From assembly GCA_022844575.1 (NCBI GenBank), contig JALHLL010000048.1, positions 1-16,183 of the forward strand: 16,183 nt of DNA, in the 5' to 3' direction. The notes below the pieces were generated by a model. That model was not told the DNA's origin. It was given only the letters and a program-made list of their open reading frames with translations, and did not search any database. The position numbers and the translations under genes are program-made. Shown one piece after another: positions 8,428 through 15,161 of the stretch; position 1 is the stretch's first letter, and each line of letters opens with the position of its first letter. Source of the stretch: a bacterium (lineage in GTDB: Bacteria > Bacteroidota > Ignavibacteria > Kapaibacteriales > UBA961).

Positions 8428-8682
8428 AATATCAATCCATTTTTTTGCAACAGGTTAGAATACAAAATACGTAATATTTATGAATAGTGTACCTTACGGC
8501 ATTGTATGCCATTGTCAGATGATGTTTTCCTGTATCAGTGGGATATTTTGTTTTGTACACGATCGTTTTTTCACGAATTTCGTATTGCTCTGTTACCTTT
8601 TGTGTGTTTCACCCTCTTCTACTTTGTGAAAGCATTTCGTCAGCAATACTCAAAGCATATTATTGATAAGCAAGAACAGTTT
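8428..8682. promoter_or_regulatory. Divergent control region between the surface-protein gene and the sigma-factor gene
   Basis: The two genes point away from each other, so both promoters must lie here. I see no confident -35/-10 box. A short inverted repeat, GGCAT-TGT-ATGCC, sits at 8498-8510. The plus-strand frame of the sigma factor stays open through this region back to an ATG at 8506, so part of it might be coded. I judge it to be leader sequence, for the reasons given under the sigma factor. Confidence 0.45.
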
Positions 8683-9201
8683 ATGACTTGCTTATCACCC
8701 GTGCAACGCGATATTGAGCGTTTTACCTTGTTTCTGACGAGGAATCGCGATGAAGCAAAGGAGTTGACGGCGGAAACCATTGCACGATGTTTTGAACATT
8801 TTGATACGATAAAAAACAAGAGTGCCTTTAAAAGTTATGCAATGACTATAGCAAGGCGATTGTTTCAAGAACAGAAAAAATCAGGTCACTTAGTACATCA
8901 TTCAAGTCAAGAATTGGATGATTTGTTTTCCGGCGGCGATTCACCAGAAAGTCTCTTAGAAGAAAAGTTACTATACAAAGCAATGGGTACTTTACCCGAT
9001 ACACAACAGGAAGCAATCATTTTGGCGGAAATAATGGGATATTCTCATAAGGAAATAGCAGCAATACAGAACAGCAATCAAGCTGCCGTAAAAGTACGCA
9101 TTTACAGAGCTAAACGCGCACTTGCCGTTTTATTATCCGATGAGTTTAGTATTCCTCATTATAAAGAATCAATGTCTGTTACGGGAGCGGATCACTTATG
9201 A
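8683..9201 (+). CDS. ECF-type RNA polymerase sigma factor
   Basis: 172 residues from the ATG at 8683. Sigma region 2 spans about 6-72 (FLTRNRDEAKELTAETI; SYAMTIARRLFQEQ). Region 4 spans about 91-151 (LYKAMGTLPDTQQEAIIL, then a helix-turn-helix GYSHKEIAAIQNSNQAAVKV and RIYRAKRAL). This is the two-domain layout and usual length of extracytoplasmic-function sigma factors, which direct RNA polymerase to a small stress or envelope regulon. The frame is open further up to an ATG at 8506. That would add 59 residues, including a hydrophobic stretch (LLPFVCFTLFYF) that these proteins do not normally have, so I prefer the inner start; neither ATG has a good Shine-Dalgarno. The stop overlaps the next gene by ATGA, which points to a sigma/anti-sigma pair. 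The exact ECF group is not resolved. Confidence 0.88.
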   Translation: MTCLSPVQRDIERFTLFLTRNRDEAKELTAETIARCFEHFDTIKNKSAFKSYAMTIARRLFQEQKKSGHLVHHSSQELDDLFSGGDSPESLLEEKLLYKAMGTLPDTQQEAIILAEIMGYSHKEIAAIQNSNQAAVKVRIYRAKRALAVLLSDEFSIPHYKESMSVTGADHL

Positions 9202-10472
9202 AAAAAAATCTGCGTTTCGATCGGCTCCGTGACATCAGTAATGATACTTCTCTGCTCTCCGAGAGTGAAATACAAGGTATTATGAGCCGGAATAGTGTAC
9301 ATACTCCTTTGGAGAAAACTACAATGCTTCCGCGGCATTCTTTTACAGTCGGTATAGTATCCATTATTTCTCTCGGTATTATTACAGCATTATTGTATAA
9401 TAACAATGATAGTATTGATAAACGAAGTGTCGATCAACAAACTATTTCCGAACATAAGCGTGCTATCGTTGAAAATCCTATACAAACGGTGCAGTCCGAT
9501 ACACCTATACCTAAATCCCTAATAAAAACAGAACAAACGATATTTAAAAAAAATTCTCATAATTCGCTTATTGATTCGCTTGAAGAACGTCATGCCAATA
9601 TAGACGGTATGATATTTATAAGTTTATCGAAAGAAGAATTAAACAAACTCGGCATTATTATCAATAATGATATAGTGCAAGTACAAATACAAGAAAGAAA
9701 TCTTCATCCCGATACATCCTCTTCACGATTTACAGTCTCTCAATTACAACTCGGTACGAATACGTGGAAAAATACTTTGTCCACAAATAGTAATAATACT
9801 GTATTACATCCTGTTGTCATTACATATCGCCCTCTAAATAATAACAATGAATCTTCATCATTTATTGTCAATCGAAGTTCATTATTAACCGGCGATTTAA
9901 TTCCGACAGAAACTGCGAATCAATTATCGGACAATGATAAGAATGTAGGCGGAACATTACCGCTTCTTAATCAACTCGTACCAATTCGTATTACGCTTGA
10001 TAATGAAAAAAAATCGGCAATCATAACATTATGGTATATACCTGAGCAACGTTTTATTTCTGCATTACCGGAACGTTTTGTACTTTCTATAAAAAATGAA
10101 TTACAAGTACATACGGATATAGTTTGTAAGCATATCCGTTCTGAAGAAGCATGCAGTGCATTTCGTGGCAGGGCTACAATGTTTGATATTTGCAGTTCCG
10201 ATGCCGGTGCAATAACGCAGAGTGCTGTTTACCCGAATCCTGCACATGGCTCGGCACAATGCCGATATGTACTTATTCAACCGAGAACAATAACAATAAC
10301 ACTTTATACAGCCGACGGAACATTCAGAAAAGAATTATTATCTCAATCCGAACAATCGGCAGGTGAGCAAATAGTACGTTTGCCGCTTGACGATATAACG
10401 GGCGGCTTATATTTATTATCGGTCTCAACAACCGAAGGCGAAAGAATAATACAACGATTATTAATTCAGTAA
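9198..10472 (+). CDS. Putative anti-sigma-like single-span membrane protein with a C-terminal T9SS sorting domain
   Basis: 424 residues. The start overlaps the sigma-factor stop (ATGA), with GGAG 10 bases upstream. The N-terminal 47 residues are charged and predicted cytoplasmic (FDRLRDISNDTSLLSESEI). One membrane span follows (about 48-67, SFTVGIVSIISLGIITALLY), then a Ser/Thr/Asn-rich linker. A beta-rich region (about 135-330) contains IDGMIFISLSKEELNKLGI and ITLWYIPEQRFISALPERF, with cysteines at 310, 319 and 332. The end (about 343-424: AVYPNPAHGS, LYTADGTFRKELL, TGGLYLLSVS) is a recognisable T9SS type A sorting domain. Position, topology and coupling match an anti-sigma factor, but I do not recognise a known anti-sigma domain (no ZAS HxxxCxxC motif). 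A membrane-anchored protein with a T9SS signal is unusual. Alternatively, the span could be a late signal peptide that is cleaved. Confidence 0.75.
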   Translation: MKKNLRFDRLRDISNDTSLLSESEIQGIMSRNSVHTPLEKTTMLPRHSFTVGIVSIISLGIITALLYNNNDSIDKRSVDQQTISEHKRAIVENPIQTVQSDTPIPKSLIKTEQTIFKKNSHNSLIDSLEERHANIDGMIFISLSKEELNKLGIIINNDIVQVQIQERNLHPDTSSSRFTVSQLQLGTNTWKNTLSTNSNNTVLHPVVITYRPLNNNNESSSFIVNRSSLLTGDLIPTETANQLSDNDKNVGGTLPLLNQLVPIRITLDNEKKSAIITLWYIPEQRFISALPERFVLSIKNELQVHTDIVCKHIRSEEACSAFRGRATMFDICSSDAGAITQSAVYPNPAHGSAQCRYVLIQPRTITITLYTADGTFRKELLSQSEQSAGEQIVRLPLDDITGGLYLLSVSTTEGERIIQRLLIQ

Positions 10473-10513
10473 TTTTTTTTAGCGTTCCATATAAACGCAT
10501 CACTTAATTTTAT

Positions 10514-10518
10514 GGAGG
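10514..10518 (+). promoter_or_regulatory. Strong Shine-Dalgarno GGAGG before the DUF1573 gene
   Basis: GGAGG lies seven bases before the ATG at 10526, near-optimal spacing. It fixes the start and stands out because most genes in this window lack such a site, suggesting high translation of this product. Confidence 0.8.
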
Positions 10519-10525
10519 TTTCATT

Positions 10526-11365
10526 ATGAAACGATTTTTAATGTCCGTAGCAGCAATAGCTATTTGCGCTGCAACAACTGCAATAGCTCAGCCCAAAATG
10601 GAAATTGTAGGCGGTAATACCTATAATTGGGGTAATGTTAATGCAAAACAAACACCTTTACAAGCAACTGTTAAAATTGTGAATAGAGGTAATGAAGTTT
10701 TGAATGTAACTGGCGTAAAACCGGGTTGCGGTTGTACTGCCGCACCTATTGATAAAGATAAACTTAGCCCGGGTGATACTGCAACCGTTAAAGTAAGTTT
10801 GAATGTAGGTGCAAGTAGTGGTGATTTGACAAAAAGCATTACCATCACATCGAATGACCCAACAGCATCAACAGTAATTTACAGTCTAAAAGCAAATATC
10901 ATTCGTGCCGTTCAAATATTGCCATCGCAGTATTTTGTATTTACCGGTATGACACCGGGGCAAAAGTCATCAGCAAATGTGAGTATTAAAAATAATTCCG
11001 ATAAAGAAATCACATTATCTGATTTTGAAGCAACAAATGGTCTTACCATCGATTGGAAACAAAACAAAACCCTTAAAGCTGGCGAACAAGCTCAGGTAAC
11101 AGCTACTTATATTCCCGAAAAAGCCGGTTATTTTAACAGTACTGTAAAAATGAAAACAACTCATCCTGATTTCCCGACTCTCGAAATTATGGCATACGGT
11201 AATGTGGAAGGGCCGAAAACAGACGCATCCGCTACAACGGCAACACCTCCGTCACCATCAACAATTAGCGTGAAAAATAACGGAATACCTGCACCTGTTA
11301 TGGCAATTCCTCCGGCACAAGATGACGCGAAAACCAACAAATCCACCAAAAAACGCAAAAAATAA
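10526..11365 (+). CDS. Secreted/periplasmic DUF1573 protein with two Ig-like domains
   Basis: 279 residues. A signal peptide covers 1-21 (MKRFLMSVAAIAICAATTAIA). A DUF1573 domain follows (about 28-125), with the family hallmarks WGNVNAKQTP, KIVNRGNEVLNVTGVKPGCGC and SPGDTATVKV. The GCGCT motif holds C68 and C70. A second beta-sandwich of ASH/Ig-like character spans about 126-228. The tail (229-279) is Ala/Pro/Thr-rich and ends in a lysine cluster (KKRKK). DUF1573 proteins are common in Bacteroidota and related phyla and are exported, but no biochemical role is settled. The gene lies 53 bases after the membrane partner of the sigma factor on the same strand, so co-transcription is likely. It is followed by a stable hairpin. 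Confidence 0.88.
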   Translation: MKRFLMSVAAIAICAATTAIAQPKMEIVGGNTYNWGNVNAKQTPLQATVKIVNRGNEVLNVTGVKPGCGCTAAPIDKDKLSPGDTATVKVSLNVGASSGDLTKSITITSNDPTASTVIYSLKANIIRAVQILPSQYFVFTGMTPGQKSSANVSIKNNSDKEITLSDFEATNGLTIDWKQNKTLKAGEQAQVTATYIPEKAGYFNSTVKMKTTHPDFPTLEIMAYGNVEGPKTDASATTATPPSPSTISVKNNGIPAPVMAIPPAQDDAKTNKSTKKRKK

Positions 11366-11383
11366 TATACCCGCTCTATACAA

Positions 11384-11419
11384 TTAATACCGCTTCGGAT
11401 AAAACCGAAGCGGTATTAA
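11384..11419 (+). terminator. Stem-loop after the DUF1573 gene, probable transcription end
   Basis: A perfect 15-base-pair stem (TTAATACCGCTTCGG at 11384-11398 with its complement at 11405-11419) and loop ATAAAA, 18 bases past the stop codon. The stem is GC-rich near the loop, but there is no T-run directly after it. It may be a weak or factor-assisted terminator, or a 3'-end stabiliser. Confidence 0.6.
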
Positions 11420-11499
11420 GCTCGAAAAATTCTCCCTTCGTTCACTACGTTTATCATTGTAGCGTAGTCCAATACATTCCCTAATCAATTAATTCTTAA

Positions 11500-11529
11500 T
11501 ATCAATCTGTCATTTATGACAGATTGATA
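11500..11529. promoter_or_regulatory. 14-base inverted repeat before the MBL-like gene, possible operator
   Basis: TATCAATCTGTCAT (11500-11513), spacer TT, then its exact reverse complement (11516-11529), ending 29 bases before the ATG at 11559. The near-absent spacer suits a dimeric regulator better than an RNA hairpin. Directly after it comes AATCTTTG (11530-11537), one base from the Bacteroidota -7 box TAnnTTTG, so the repeat would overlap the promoter core. A T-rich stretch (GTTTTTT) follows, so a leader terminator cannot be excluded. Confidence 0.5.
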
Positions 11530-11558
11530 AATCTTTGTCTGTTTTTTACGGAAATACC

Positions 11559-12713
11559 ATGAAATTTAATATCATTATTATAAGCATATTCGCTTTTTTT
11601 GCTTTCGATAGCATTTCGGCACAGAATAATTTTCTGCTTAATCGCTTTTCCGAAAGAATTTCATTTATTCGTATGGATAGTATACATACAAGCCAAGCCA
11701 CCATTATCGAATATCCCGATTTTTTGTCGATTATTGAATTACCTTTTATAGACGAAGGTGGCAATATGAGTAAAAACCTTCATGAAGATAGTGTGAAAGC
11801 CGAAGAATTTATCCGTTTTTTGGATAAAACGTACAATGGTAAGCCTGTAAAATACATTCTCCATTCGCATTGGCATTTACATAGTTTATCGGGTATAACT
11901 CCGTTTTTTAAACGTAATGTCACACTATTTACGGCAAGGTCAAATTGGCAATATAGTATTAACAATGGCTTTCTGTCCAATACCGATATAAGCAGTTTCA
12001 CAAATCGTATAGAGTTTGTTGAAAAGGATACAACAATACTATCGAACACCGAATTTCCGATTCACATACTTCATTTGGATATTTCGTATCGCTTTAAGCC
12101 GACAAAGGAATATTTATTATTCTATTTTCCTCAAAACAAATCTCTCCATGCTTCCTGCTTATGTGCCGTAAGCGAAAACGAGCTTCAAAGAAAGGGTGGT
12201 ATTTATCATGACAGATTAACCGATATGCGTAGAGCAATCGAATCGAGATCGCTTGATGTTGACACCATTATTAAACTCGGACGTTATGATCAGCAAAAGG
12301 GAACATATTTACCACCCTATTTTTTATTTGCTCCTATTCGTGAGTTAATGGATAATGCAAAACCTTATTTTAGCTTGATTAAACAAATTGCTGATATTGA
12401 TACCTTGATTCTTCTTGAAAAAAAGGATAGTTTATTGACAGCTGCAATTACAAAAAAAATCGCACCTTCATTATTTAATCAAGCAGTATATGAATGTATC
12501 AGAGTCGGGGAATATAACAAGGCAATTATTCTTGCTCATTTTCTGAACCTTTACTACCCCGGCGACTTAGCTTATATAGACACTATGGGTGAGGCATATT
12601 ATGTAGCGGGTGATATGAAAACGGCAACTTATTACGATTCCCTAATTAAAAGAAAAGACCCTAAGTTTACCGGAGGGCTTCAGGTATGGGCTCAAAATAG
12701 AAAAGATAAATGA
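11559..12713 (+). CDS. Secreted metallo-beta-lactamase-fold protein with lost metal ligands and a TPR-like C-terminus
   Basis: 384 residues from the ATG at 11559. An in-frame TTG at 11535 is rejected because only the ATG places the signal peptide (1-21, ending SISA) at the N-terminus. Residues about 35-200 follow the metallo-beta-lactamase fold pattern: GKPVKYILHSHWHLHSLSG (94-112) aligns with the family's PvkyvinSHwHfDHtgG, and EYLLFYFPQNKSLHASCLC with its second half. Yet the HxHxDH metal motif reads H104-W-H106-L-H108-S, and the later GD is ASC, so key zinc ligands are gone. Residues about 305-370 look like a tetratricopeptide pair (FNQAVYECIRVGEYNKAIIL; AYIDTMGEAYYVAGDMKTAT). It is probably a non-catalytic periplasmic or surface protein; true function unknown. 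It is transcribed separately, behind a stem-loop and a possible operator. Confidence 0.7.
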   Translation: MKFNIIIISIFAFFAFDSISAQNNFLLNRFSERISFIRMDSIHTSQATIIEYPDFLSIIELPFIDEGGNMSKNLHEDSVKAEEFIRFLDKTYNGKPVKYILHSHWHLHSLSGITPFFKRNVTLFTARSNWQYSINNGFLSNTDISSFTNRIEFVEKDTTILSNTEFPIHILHLDISYRFKPTKEYLLFYFPQNKSLHASCLCAVSENELQRKGGIYHDRLTDMRRAIESRSLDVDTIIKLGRYDQQKGTYLPPYFLFAPIRELMDNAKPYFSLIKQIADIDTLILLEKKDSLLTAAITKKIAPSLFNQAVYECIRVGEYNKAIILAHFLNLYYPGDLAYIDTMGEAYYVAGDMKTATYYDSLIKRKDPKFTGGLQVWAQNRKDK

Positions 12714-12734
12714 CATCATTTCAGTGTTTTGGGA

Positions 12735-12768
12735 AATACACATTACGCGCAGTTGCGGAATGTGTATT
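12735..12768. terminator. Probable bidirectional terminator between convergent genes
   Basis: AATACACATT (12735-12744) pairs with AATGTGTATT (12759-12768). Inside, past an A/G mismatch, CGC pairs with GCG. It fills the 59-base gap between the stop codons of two convergent genes, five bases from the pta stop. T-runs are poor on both sides, so efficiency is uncertain; position is the main support. Confidence 0.55.
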
Positions 12769-12772
12769 ATAC

Positions 12773-13762
12773 TTATAAGTTCATATCGGCCATTAATGCT
12801 GTAATAGCGGCAACTGTAACAATATCCTGTACGGAACAACCTCTCGATAAATCGCAATATGGTTTTGCGAGCCCTTGTACCAAAGGACCTATTGCTATTG
12901 CACCGGCAAGTCGCTCTGTCAGTTTATAGGCAATATTGCCTGCATCAAGATTCGGAAAAACGAGAATATTCGCGTCTCCCGAAATAGGGGAATCGGGAGC
13001 TTTTCTTTGAGCTATGGCGGGAATAAGAGCTGCATCGGCCTGTAATTCCCCATCTGCTATAATGTGCGGGTATTTCTTTGAAAAAATACTATAAGCGTTC
13101 TGAACTTTTTTAACGGATTCATGTTTCGCGCTACCATGTGTGGAAAAGGACAGAAAAGCCACTTTCGGTTCTTCACCCGTTACTTTGGTAAAGTTTAATG
13201 ATGTAGAATAAGCAATGTCACTCAGCTGCTCATCTGTAGGATATGGCAAAACACCACAATCCGCATAAGCCATCAGCCTGTCTTCCATTATCATTAAAAA
13301 CCAGCTGCTTACCGTTCTGATACCGCTTGCCAAGCCGACCGTACTGATTCCCGCTCTTAATACATCACCCGTAGCCGATAATGAACCTGCAACACATCCG
13401 GCTGCATATCTTGCGGTTAATGCCATGCCCGCCCAAAACAAGGGTAAACGCATTATCCCACGAGATTCATTCAGGGTAATCCCTTTTGTTTTACGGAGTT
13501 CATAATATTGTTCCGCAAATTGCTCAGTCAATTCCGAATTGTTCGGATCCTTTATCTCCGGCAAATAATTAATTTTTTCCGAGTCAGCTAATTGTTCAAT
13601 TTTATCCGTATCGCCAATAAGTATAGGAATTGCAATTGATTCATTGTGTAAAATTTCAGCCGCCCGTAATACCCTTATATCTTCGGCGTCGGGGAATAAA
13701 ATTACTCGTTCTTTATCTCTTGTCTTAGCGTAAATTCTTTCTACTATTGTGGGATTACTCAT
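12773..13762 (-). CDS. pta: Phosphate acetyltransferase
   Basis: 329 residues, the usual length of the compact catalytic-domain-only form. It interconverts acetyl-CoA and acetyl phosphate in the cytoplasm (EC 2.3.1.8). Motifs in order: VILFPDAEDIRVLRAAEIL (20-38), AGCVAGSLSATGDVLRAG (121-138), FLSFSTHGSAKHE (203-215), DGELQADAAL (237-246), ANILVFPNLDAGNIAYKL (264-281) and GPLVQGLAKPYCDLSRG (292-308), with the catalytic-site Ser-Arg near the end. The usual Asn before DLSRG is Cys303. It is the last gene of the hldA operon, starting two bases after the previous stop, with a GGAA ribosome-binding stretch inside that gene. No acetate kinase gene is in the window. A phosphate butyryltransferase cannot be fully excluded, but the motifs favour Pta. 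Confidence 0.92.
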   Translation of the reverse strand: MSNPTIVERIYAKTRDKERVILFPDAEDIRVLRAAEILHNESIAIPILIGDTDKIEQLADSEKINYLPEIKDPNNSELTEQFAEQYYELRKTKGITLNESRGIMRLPLFWAGMALTARYAAGCVAGSLSATGDVLRAGISTVGLASGIRTVSSWFLMIMEDRLMAYADCGVLPYPTDEQLSDIAYSTSLNFTKVTGEEPKVAFLSFSTHGSAKHESVKKVQNAYSIFSKKYPHIIADGELQADAALIPAIAQRKAPDSPISGDANILVFPNLDAGNIAYKLTERLAGAIAIGPLVQGLAKPYCDLSRGCSVQDIVTVAAITALMADMNL

Positions 13763-13764
13763 AT

Positions 13765-14541
13765 TTATTCCTTTGTAAAATGGAATAATCCGCAGGCATA
13801 ATCCGAATTTGCCAACATTTCCAATGTAGGATTTTCAATAAAATTATTATTATCGTCAATACCCGATAAACGTACTAATGTTAATCCGGAAAAATATTCC
13901 AAAATCTGTTGAGGCGAATGAATTCTATGAGCATTGTAACACAATCGTTCCTTACCGATAGGAAGCGAAAAATATAGATTTCCTCCTTTGGAAAGTACAC
14001 GAGTTAATTCCTTACAAGCATTTTTTGTTCCCATCGGGTCGAGCGGATCGCCGTAACGCCCCAACCCTATATGCTCGGCAACATGTAAACACGATAACGA
14101 TGGTATGGAATTATCATCGAAGGGCATTGCCAATATACTTCCCGCTCTCGAATCAAAATTGGGTAAATTGGCTTCTAAAGGTCTTATATCAATAAACGTT
14201 ACCTTCGTAACAGAGGTTAAAAAACCCACATAATCAATTCGGGAAGCAACATCCACATGCCAATTGGTTTTTGATTGCACTATATTACGCGCCGCCCAAA
14301 TATCCTGATAAAAATAATGCCTTAAAAAGGGCGTGGTCGATAATTTATCGTGTAGCTGAGGTGCAATATCAATAATTTTTATTTTTTCTGCCCCTTTCAT
14401 TCCCGAATATTTTATCATTTGTACAAAAAATAAAATATAGGAAGGAAAAGCGTTTAAGAATTTTATCGGTTCGCCAAAGGGTAAAACCAATCTATATATC
14501 GTTAATAAAAAATTCTTTATCGGATTGGAGAACTTAACCAT
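13765..14541 (-). CDS. DUF268 protein, SAM-methyltransferase-like
   Basis: 258 residues. The central part fits a class I methyltransferase-like fold: HVDVASRIDYVGFL (95-108) in the place of the cofactor-binding loop, VTFIDIRPLEANLP (114-127), MPFDDNSIPSLSCLHVAEHI (139-158), and ELTRVLSKGGNLYFSLPIG (178-196). The stretch HVAEHIGLGRYGDPLDPMG (153-171) and NAHRIHSP (203-210) with the ending CGLFHFTKE are hallmarks of DUF268. The N-terminal 45 residues are hydrophobic/aromatic (FLLTIYRLVLPFG, YILFFVQMI) and may associate with the membrane. Members often lie in surface polysaccharide loci, so methylation of a glycan or lipid is plausible, but no substrate is shown. It overlaps the HAD gene by eight bases and precedes pta by two, so all are in one operon. 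Confidence 0.8.
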   Translation of the reverse strand: MVKFSNPIKNFLLTIYRLVLPFGEPIKFLNAFPSYILFFVQMIKYSGMKGAEKIKIIDIAPQLHDKLSTTPFLRHYFYQDIWAARNIVQSKTNWHVDVASRIDYVGFLTSVTKVTFIDIRPLEANLPNFDSRAGSILAMPFDDNSIPSLSCLHVAEHIGLGRYGDPLDPMGTKNACKELTRVLSKGGNLYFSLPIGKERLCYNAHRIHSPQQILEYFSGLTLVRLSGIDDNNNFIENPTLEMLANSDYACGLFHFTKE

Positions 14542-15160
14542 TGCTTTTTATTATTTCCGTAATTATTGCTATACTTTCAGCTATTGTCTTCTCACCTTGT
14601 TTCCAATGATACACCGTCAAACCACATTGTTTTGCAGCATCTATATGCCTTTGTGCATCATCAATATATAATGTCTCATTCGCATTCCAGCTACATTGTC
14701 CCAGAACATATCGGAATGTATCTTCATCGGGTTTACGTTTTCCTATACGATACGATAAAAATACTTTTTCAAAGAGTGAAAACAACTCGGATGTTTCTTC
14801 TTTTATAGCCGTGTAATGCAATTCATTAATATTACTCAATAAAGCCAAACGATACCCTGCCTTTTTTATATAGTTAATGGTGGGTACGGCAAAATCGTAA
14901 ATACCGTGTAACATTGCATTCCATGCCTTATCAAATTCGGATGTTTTCAGTTCATTATCCAATCCGAATGATGTGCATAAATTCTTTCGAAAAGAATCCG
15001 TTGTTATTAGCCCTTTTTCGTAATCGGCAATTATTTTCAATTCGTTCTCTTGTGAAAACTCCATTGTTCTATGCGTTCGGAGATCAAACTCTTTCACAGT
15101 GATAGCATAATCAATGTTAAAGAGCACACCACCTAAGTCAAAGAGTATATTCTTGATCAT
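14534..15160 (-). CDS. HAD superfamily subfamily IA phosphatase (YihX-like)
   Basis: 208 residues with all four HAD motifs: nucleophile D8 in FDLGGVLFNID (7-17), S109 in LLSNINE, K143 in GKRKPD, and the acidic pair D167/D168 in LYIDDAQRHIDAA. A four-helix cap lies between motifs I and II, which marks subfamily IA. The FDLGGV form of motif I is typical of variant-3 members such as the sugar-phosphate phosphatase YihX. It starts one base after the hldA stop and overlaps the next gene by eight bases, so it is translated with them. The place next to the heptose kinase is where a heptose-1,7-bisphosphate phosphatase (GmhB, HAD subfamily IIIA) would be expected. This protein is not GmhB by sequence, but it could fill that step (inference). 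Confidence 0.87.
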   Translation of the reverse strand: MIKNILFDLGGVLFNIDYAITVKEFDLRTHRTMEFSQENELKIIADYEKGLITTDSFRKNLCTSFGLDNELKTSEFDKAWNAMLHGIYDFAVPTINYIKKAGYRLALLSNINELHYTAIKEETSELFSLFEKVFLSYRIGKRKPDEDTFRYVLGQCSWNANETLYIDDAQRHIDAAKQCGLTVYHWKQGEKTIAESIAIITEIIKSNG

Positions 15161-15161
15161 A

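Noticed and set aside
8506..8682. N-terminal extension of the sigma factor from the ATG at 8506, with a hydrophobic stretch that could be a membrane span
   Set aside because: ECF sigma factors rarely have such a span; starting at 8683 gives a normal-length protein with region 2 at the usual place. The extension is not disproved.
10482..10498. Small hairpin GCGTT ... AACGC between the membrane partner gene and the DUF1573 gene
   Set aside because: Five base pairs with the T-run on the wrong side for a plus-strand terminator; the genes are probably co-transcribed.
11444..11468. Imperfect hairpin ACTACG ... CGTAGT downstream of the DUF1573 gene
   Set aside because: Only six paired bases with a 13-base loop; expected by chance in this composition.
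11535..11558. Upstream TTG start of the MBL-like gene
   Set aside because: The added residues (SVFYGNT) precede a perfect signal peptide that starts at the ATG at 11559.
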